A DNA stretch of 8,191 bases from Caldisericia bacterium (GTDB lineage Bacteria > Caldisericota > Caldisericia > B22-G15). A model generated the notes under the pieces. That model ran no database searches. It worked only from the letters and a program-made list of their open reading frames with translations, and was not told the origin of the DNA. Location of the stretch: contig JAGGSY010000097.1 in assembly GCA_021158845.1 (NCBI GenBank), forward strand, positions 1 through 8,191. The letters are read 5' to 3'. This document shows, piece after piece, positions 5,669 to 8,191 of the stretch (position 1 is the first letter of the stretch; the number at the start of each line of letters is the position of its first letter). A program made the position numbers and the translations under genes.

Positions 5669-7440
5669 GCGATATACTGGTTGTGGGTGAATCCAATCAA
5701 TTTGAAGTTTTTGTGGCATCAAGGGAGGAGAGGTTTTCCTATCATGATTTTTTCTTTGTAGAAGGTGATGGGAAAGAGTATCTTTCTGAAGTTGTTGAAT
5801 CTTACAGCATAAATTCCTTTCTTCCACTTCCTGGAAGTGGAAATGAGAGGGAGGAGAGAATAATCTCCCACCTAAAAACCCTTGGTTTTAAGATTGAAGA
5901 GGAGGAGATAAACATAGCCAAACTCAGGTTCTTGGATGAACCACCGTATCCGTTAAAAGTGGGAAGTAGAGTTAGGAGGGCAAACTTTTCTGAAATAAAA
6001 CATATCTTTAAGCTAAAACCTGATGGTCTTGTAATTGGAATTATCAAAAATACAGATAGATTTTATAACTCCCTACCCAATGAATTTAAAGACCTTGTGG
6101 AGATTCTTGAAGAAGATGGGAGAAGAAGACAAAGAGAGATTCCATTTATATTTGGTGTCAGGGAGATGGCAGAGTATCCCCATATTGGTATATTTGGAGG
6201 AAGTGGTTCCGGCAAATCCTTCTCTTTAAGAGTAATTATTGAGGAGATGGCTAAAAAAGGTTATCCAGCCATTGTGTTTGATCCACATTTTGAGATGATC
6301 TTTGATGTAGTAGATGATAGTGTCAAAGGTGTTTACAAAAATATAAAGGAGAGTGTAAGAGTGTTTTCTGTAGGAGAGGATATTGGTATAGATTTTTCTG
6401 AACTATCCGAAGGTGAAGTAGAATCACTATTCTCCACTATAAGTGAAATTGAACCTCCTCAGATGGAAGCAATATATGTTGCATACAATATGATGGGAAA
6501 AGAGAAGAGTTTGTCAAACTTTAGAGAGAATCTAAGGAGTTTAGCTGAGAGAAAAACAGAGGGGGAGATTAAGACAAATGTGAATCCTTCAAGTGCAAGG
6601 GCAGTGCTGAGGAAACTAAATTACTTAATAAGACTTGGTATTTTTGGAAAGGGAGATAGGGGAGTTATAAACTGGATGAAGGATAAAAAAATTGCAGTGG
6701 TCTGGGGAAATCTTGATACATTAAAAGTTTTTGTATCCTTTTTACTTAGAAAATTGGTGGACAAGAGGAGAGCATACAAGGATGGTCTAAAAAAAGGACA
6801 AATTGAGGAGTATTTTCCACCTTTCTTTGTTGTTATAGATGAGGCACACAATTTTGCTCCAAAGGAGTATTCCTTTACCATTCCGTCAAAAAGGGTGATC
6901 AAACTCATATCACAGGAGGGGAGGAAATATGGTATATTCCTTATTTTAGCCACTCAAAGACCATCACTTCTTGATGATACAATAACAGCTCAACTCAACA
7001 CCAAATTTATCTTTAGAACCGTTAGAGAAACTGATCTTTTAACCATAAAGAAAGAGACAGATCTTTCAAAAAGTGATATAGAAAGGTTGCCTTATCTTAA
7101 ATCTGGAGATTGTTTTGTGTCCTCTGCAATATTTCAAAGGAGTTTGCCTGTTAGAATAAGACTTTCATTCACAAAAACTCCCTACACAGAGAATCCCTTT
7201 GAGGAGTTAAAAAGGGAACAAGAAAAAAAGGATGAAGTTGTGTTCTCTTATATAAGAGAGACAGGTTTAATTGAAGAGAATATGCTTCACATTACTCTTA
7301 AAGAGTTAGAAAGGAGAGGGCTTATGCTCTCTGGTGAGGATGAGTTAATGAGTATTCTATCAAGGCTCTCAAAAGATGGAAAGATTGAAGAGGTAGATAA
7401 TGGTATTTTTACAATCTGGAAGGTAAAAGATGTGGATTAA
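5665..7440 (+). CDS. herA: HerA hexameric DNA translocase/helicase
   Basis: FtsK/HerA-superfamily ATPase that pumps duplex DNA and powers NurA resection. It has 591 residues. The N-terminal HAS-barrel-like beta domain (about 1-130) ends in a KPDGLVIG segment and is followed by the RecA-like motor: Walker A GGSGSGKS (178-185, Lys184), a FDPHFE segment (205-210), Walker B FFVVIDEAHNFAP (387-399, Asp392/Glu393), then LISQEGRKYGIFLILATQRPS (414-434) with the polar sensor Gln431 and a conserved Arg. DTITAQLNTKFIFR (438-451) is the characteristic HerA C-terminal signature. Residues about 522-591 look like a small winged-helix-type tail. The start ATG overlaps the nurA stop as ATGA and has AGAGGAG at 5652-5658, 6 nt upstream. 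It overlaps the rad50 start by 11 bp. All catalytic motifs are intact. Confidence 0.95.
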   Translation: MSDILVVGESNQFEVFVASREERFSYHDFFFVEGDGKEYLSEVVESYSINSFLPLPGSGNEREERIISHLKTLGFKIEEEEINIAKLRFLDEPPYPLKVGSRVRRANFSEIKHIFKLKPDGLVIGIIKNTDRFYNSLPNEFKDLVEILEEDGRRRQREIPFIFGVREMAEYPHIGIFGGSGSGKSFSLRVIIEEMAKKGYPAIVFDPHFEMIFDVVDDSVKGVYKNIKESVRVFSVGEDIGIDFSELSEGEVESLFSTISEIEPPQMEAIYVAYNMMGKEKSLSNFRENLRSLAERKTEGEIKTNVNPSSARAVLRKLNYLIRLGIFGKGDRGVINWMKDKKIAVVWGNLDTLKVFVSFLLRKLVDKRRAYKDGLKKGQIEEYFPPFFVVIDEAHNFAPKEYSFTIPSKRVIKLISQEGRKYGIFLILATQRPSLLDDTITAQLNTKFIFRTVRETDLLTIKKETDLSKSDIERLPYLKSGDCFVSSAIFQRSLPVRIRLSFTKTPYTENPFEELKREQEKKDEVVFSYIRETGLIEENMLHITLKELERRGLMLSGEDELMSILSRLSKDGKIEEVDNGIFTIWKVKDVD

Positions 7441-8191
7441 AAGAATCACTTTAGAGAACTTCCAATCTCATCCATTTACATCTATTGAACTCTCACCCAA
7501 TATAAATGTTTTTCTTGGAAGGGGAAATAGAGGAAAGACTGCAATAATAAGAGCTATACTCTGGGTATTTTTTAATGAACCACAGGGAGACGCCTTTATA
7601 AGAAAAGGGAAAAGCATTGCAAGGGTAACTATCACATTAAGTGATGGGACCACTGTTATTAGAGAGAGAGGTAAAAACACAAATAAGTACATTCTTATAA
7701 CAAAAGATGGAGATAGAAAAGAGTATTCAAGTTTTGGAAGGGGTGTTCCAGAGGATATTAAAAAGGCTTTAAAGATTAGAGTCCTTCCCATAGAACATGG
7801 GAGGAGACTTTCACCACAAATAAAGGAGCAGATGGATTCTCTTTATCTATTAGATGAAACTCCTTCTACTATTCACACAACTCTCCTTACAATCTCCGGT
7901 GGACATGTGATAGATGAGGCAGTTAAATCACTTGCAACTGACATAATAAAGATTCAGAGAAAGGAGAAGGAGGTATCAGAGGAGATAGAAAACCTCAAAA
8001 ATTTACTTGAAGAGTTTAAAGGAATTGATGAGAAAAGAGATAAATTACTTAGATTGAAAGACGAGGTGGAGAATTTAAAGAGCCTTTATACCAAAAAAGA
8101 AAAACTCATCAAGTTAAGACAGAGTTTGAGGAGTATAGATACAAAGTTAACATTCCTTAAGAACCAATTTAAAATACTGAGTGAAATTGAT
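7430..8191 (+). CDS. rad50: Rad50/SbcC-like SMC-family ATPase (3' end outside window)
   Basis: N-terminal 254 codons of an ABC/SMC-type ATPase expected to bind DNA ends and regulate the Mre11 nuclease. The ATG at 7430 is 6 nt after GGAAGG (7418-7423) and lies inside the last codons of herA (11-bp overlap). The frame stays open to the window edge. It begins MWIKRITLENFQSH, the usual first strand of Rad50/SbcC/RecF proteins. Walker A follows at GRGNRGKT (30-37), then AIIRAILWVFFNEPQGDAFIRKG (38-60) and a beta-rich lobe with VIRERGKNTNKYIL (76-89). From about residue 165 the sequence is Lys/Glu/Leu-rich heptad-like coiled coil. The zinc hook, ABC signature and Walker B would lie beyond the window. 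The Walker A core departs from the usual GxNGSGKS, resembling SbcC-like ATPases of phages and Firmicutes as I recall them. A phage-like or generic AAA ATPase is possible, but the linked mre11 favours Rad50. Confidence 0.88.
   Translation, partial: MWIKRITLENFQSHPFTSIELSPNINVFLGRGNRGKTAIIRAILWVFFNEPQGDAFIRKGKSIARVTITLSDGTTVIRERGKNTNKYILITKDGDRKEYSSFGRGVPEDIKKALKIRVLPIEHGRRLSPQIKEQMDSLYLLDETPSTIHTTLLTISGGHVIDEAVKSLATDIIKIQRKEKEVSEEIENLKNLLEEFKGIDEKRDKLLRLKDEVENLKSLYTKKEKLIKLRQSLRSIDTKLTFLKNQFKILSEID

Noticed and set aside
1..8191. CRISPR array, insertion sequence, attachment site or prophage boundary
   Set aside because: I saw no regularly spaced repeats, transposase, integrase, terminal inverted repeats or tRNA target.

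Overview
The window is AT-rich, bacterial-looking DNA with tightly packed genes. Codon use leans strongly on AGA/AGG and ATA, and the proteins are rich in Lys, Glu and Ile. This composition, together with a HerA-NurA-Mre11-Rad50 end-resection set (common in archaea and in some thermophilic bacteria), suggests a low-GC thermophilic bacterium. An HD-GYP signalling protein, bacterial Shine-Dalgarno sites and TATAAT -10 boxes argue against an archaeon. I cannot name the species.

Layout, left to right. (1) 1-2036 (+): the 3' part of a PAS-PAS-GAF-PAS-HD-GYP cyclic-di-GMP phosphodiesterase; its start lies left of the window. (2) 2037-2166: a short gap between convergent genes. It holds an extended -10 promoter followed by a GC-rich, self-complementary element of about 75-80 nt that ends in a T-rich run. 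This is best read as an unrecognised small RNA gene and is the most unusual thing here. (3) 2167-3738 (-): a fused NAD(P)HX epimerase/dehydratase (nnr), a metabolite-repair enzyme. (4) 3739-3786: a 48-bp divergent promoter region in which two TATAAT boxes, one per strand, form an 8-bp-arm inverted repeat. (5) 3787-8191 (+): four overlapping genes, mre11, nurA, herA and the first 254 codons of a rad50-like gene, in one apparent operon.

How the genes work together. In archaea, Mre11-Rad50 opens and trims DNA ends, and the HerA hexamer drives the NurA nuclease to resect the 5' strand, giving 3' tails for recombination. All four components are present here as overlapping genes, so coordinated translation and joint function are likely. 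The order mre11-nurA-herA-rad50 is permuted compared with typical archaeal loci, because the two complexes are interleaved. nnr shares the intergenic control region but has no obvious functional link to the operon. The HD-GYP gene is an independent signalling gene.
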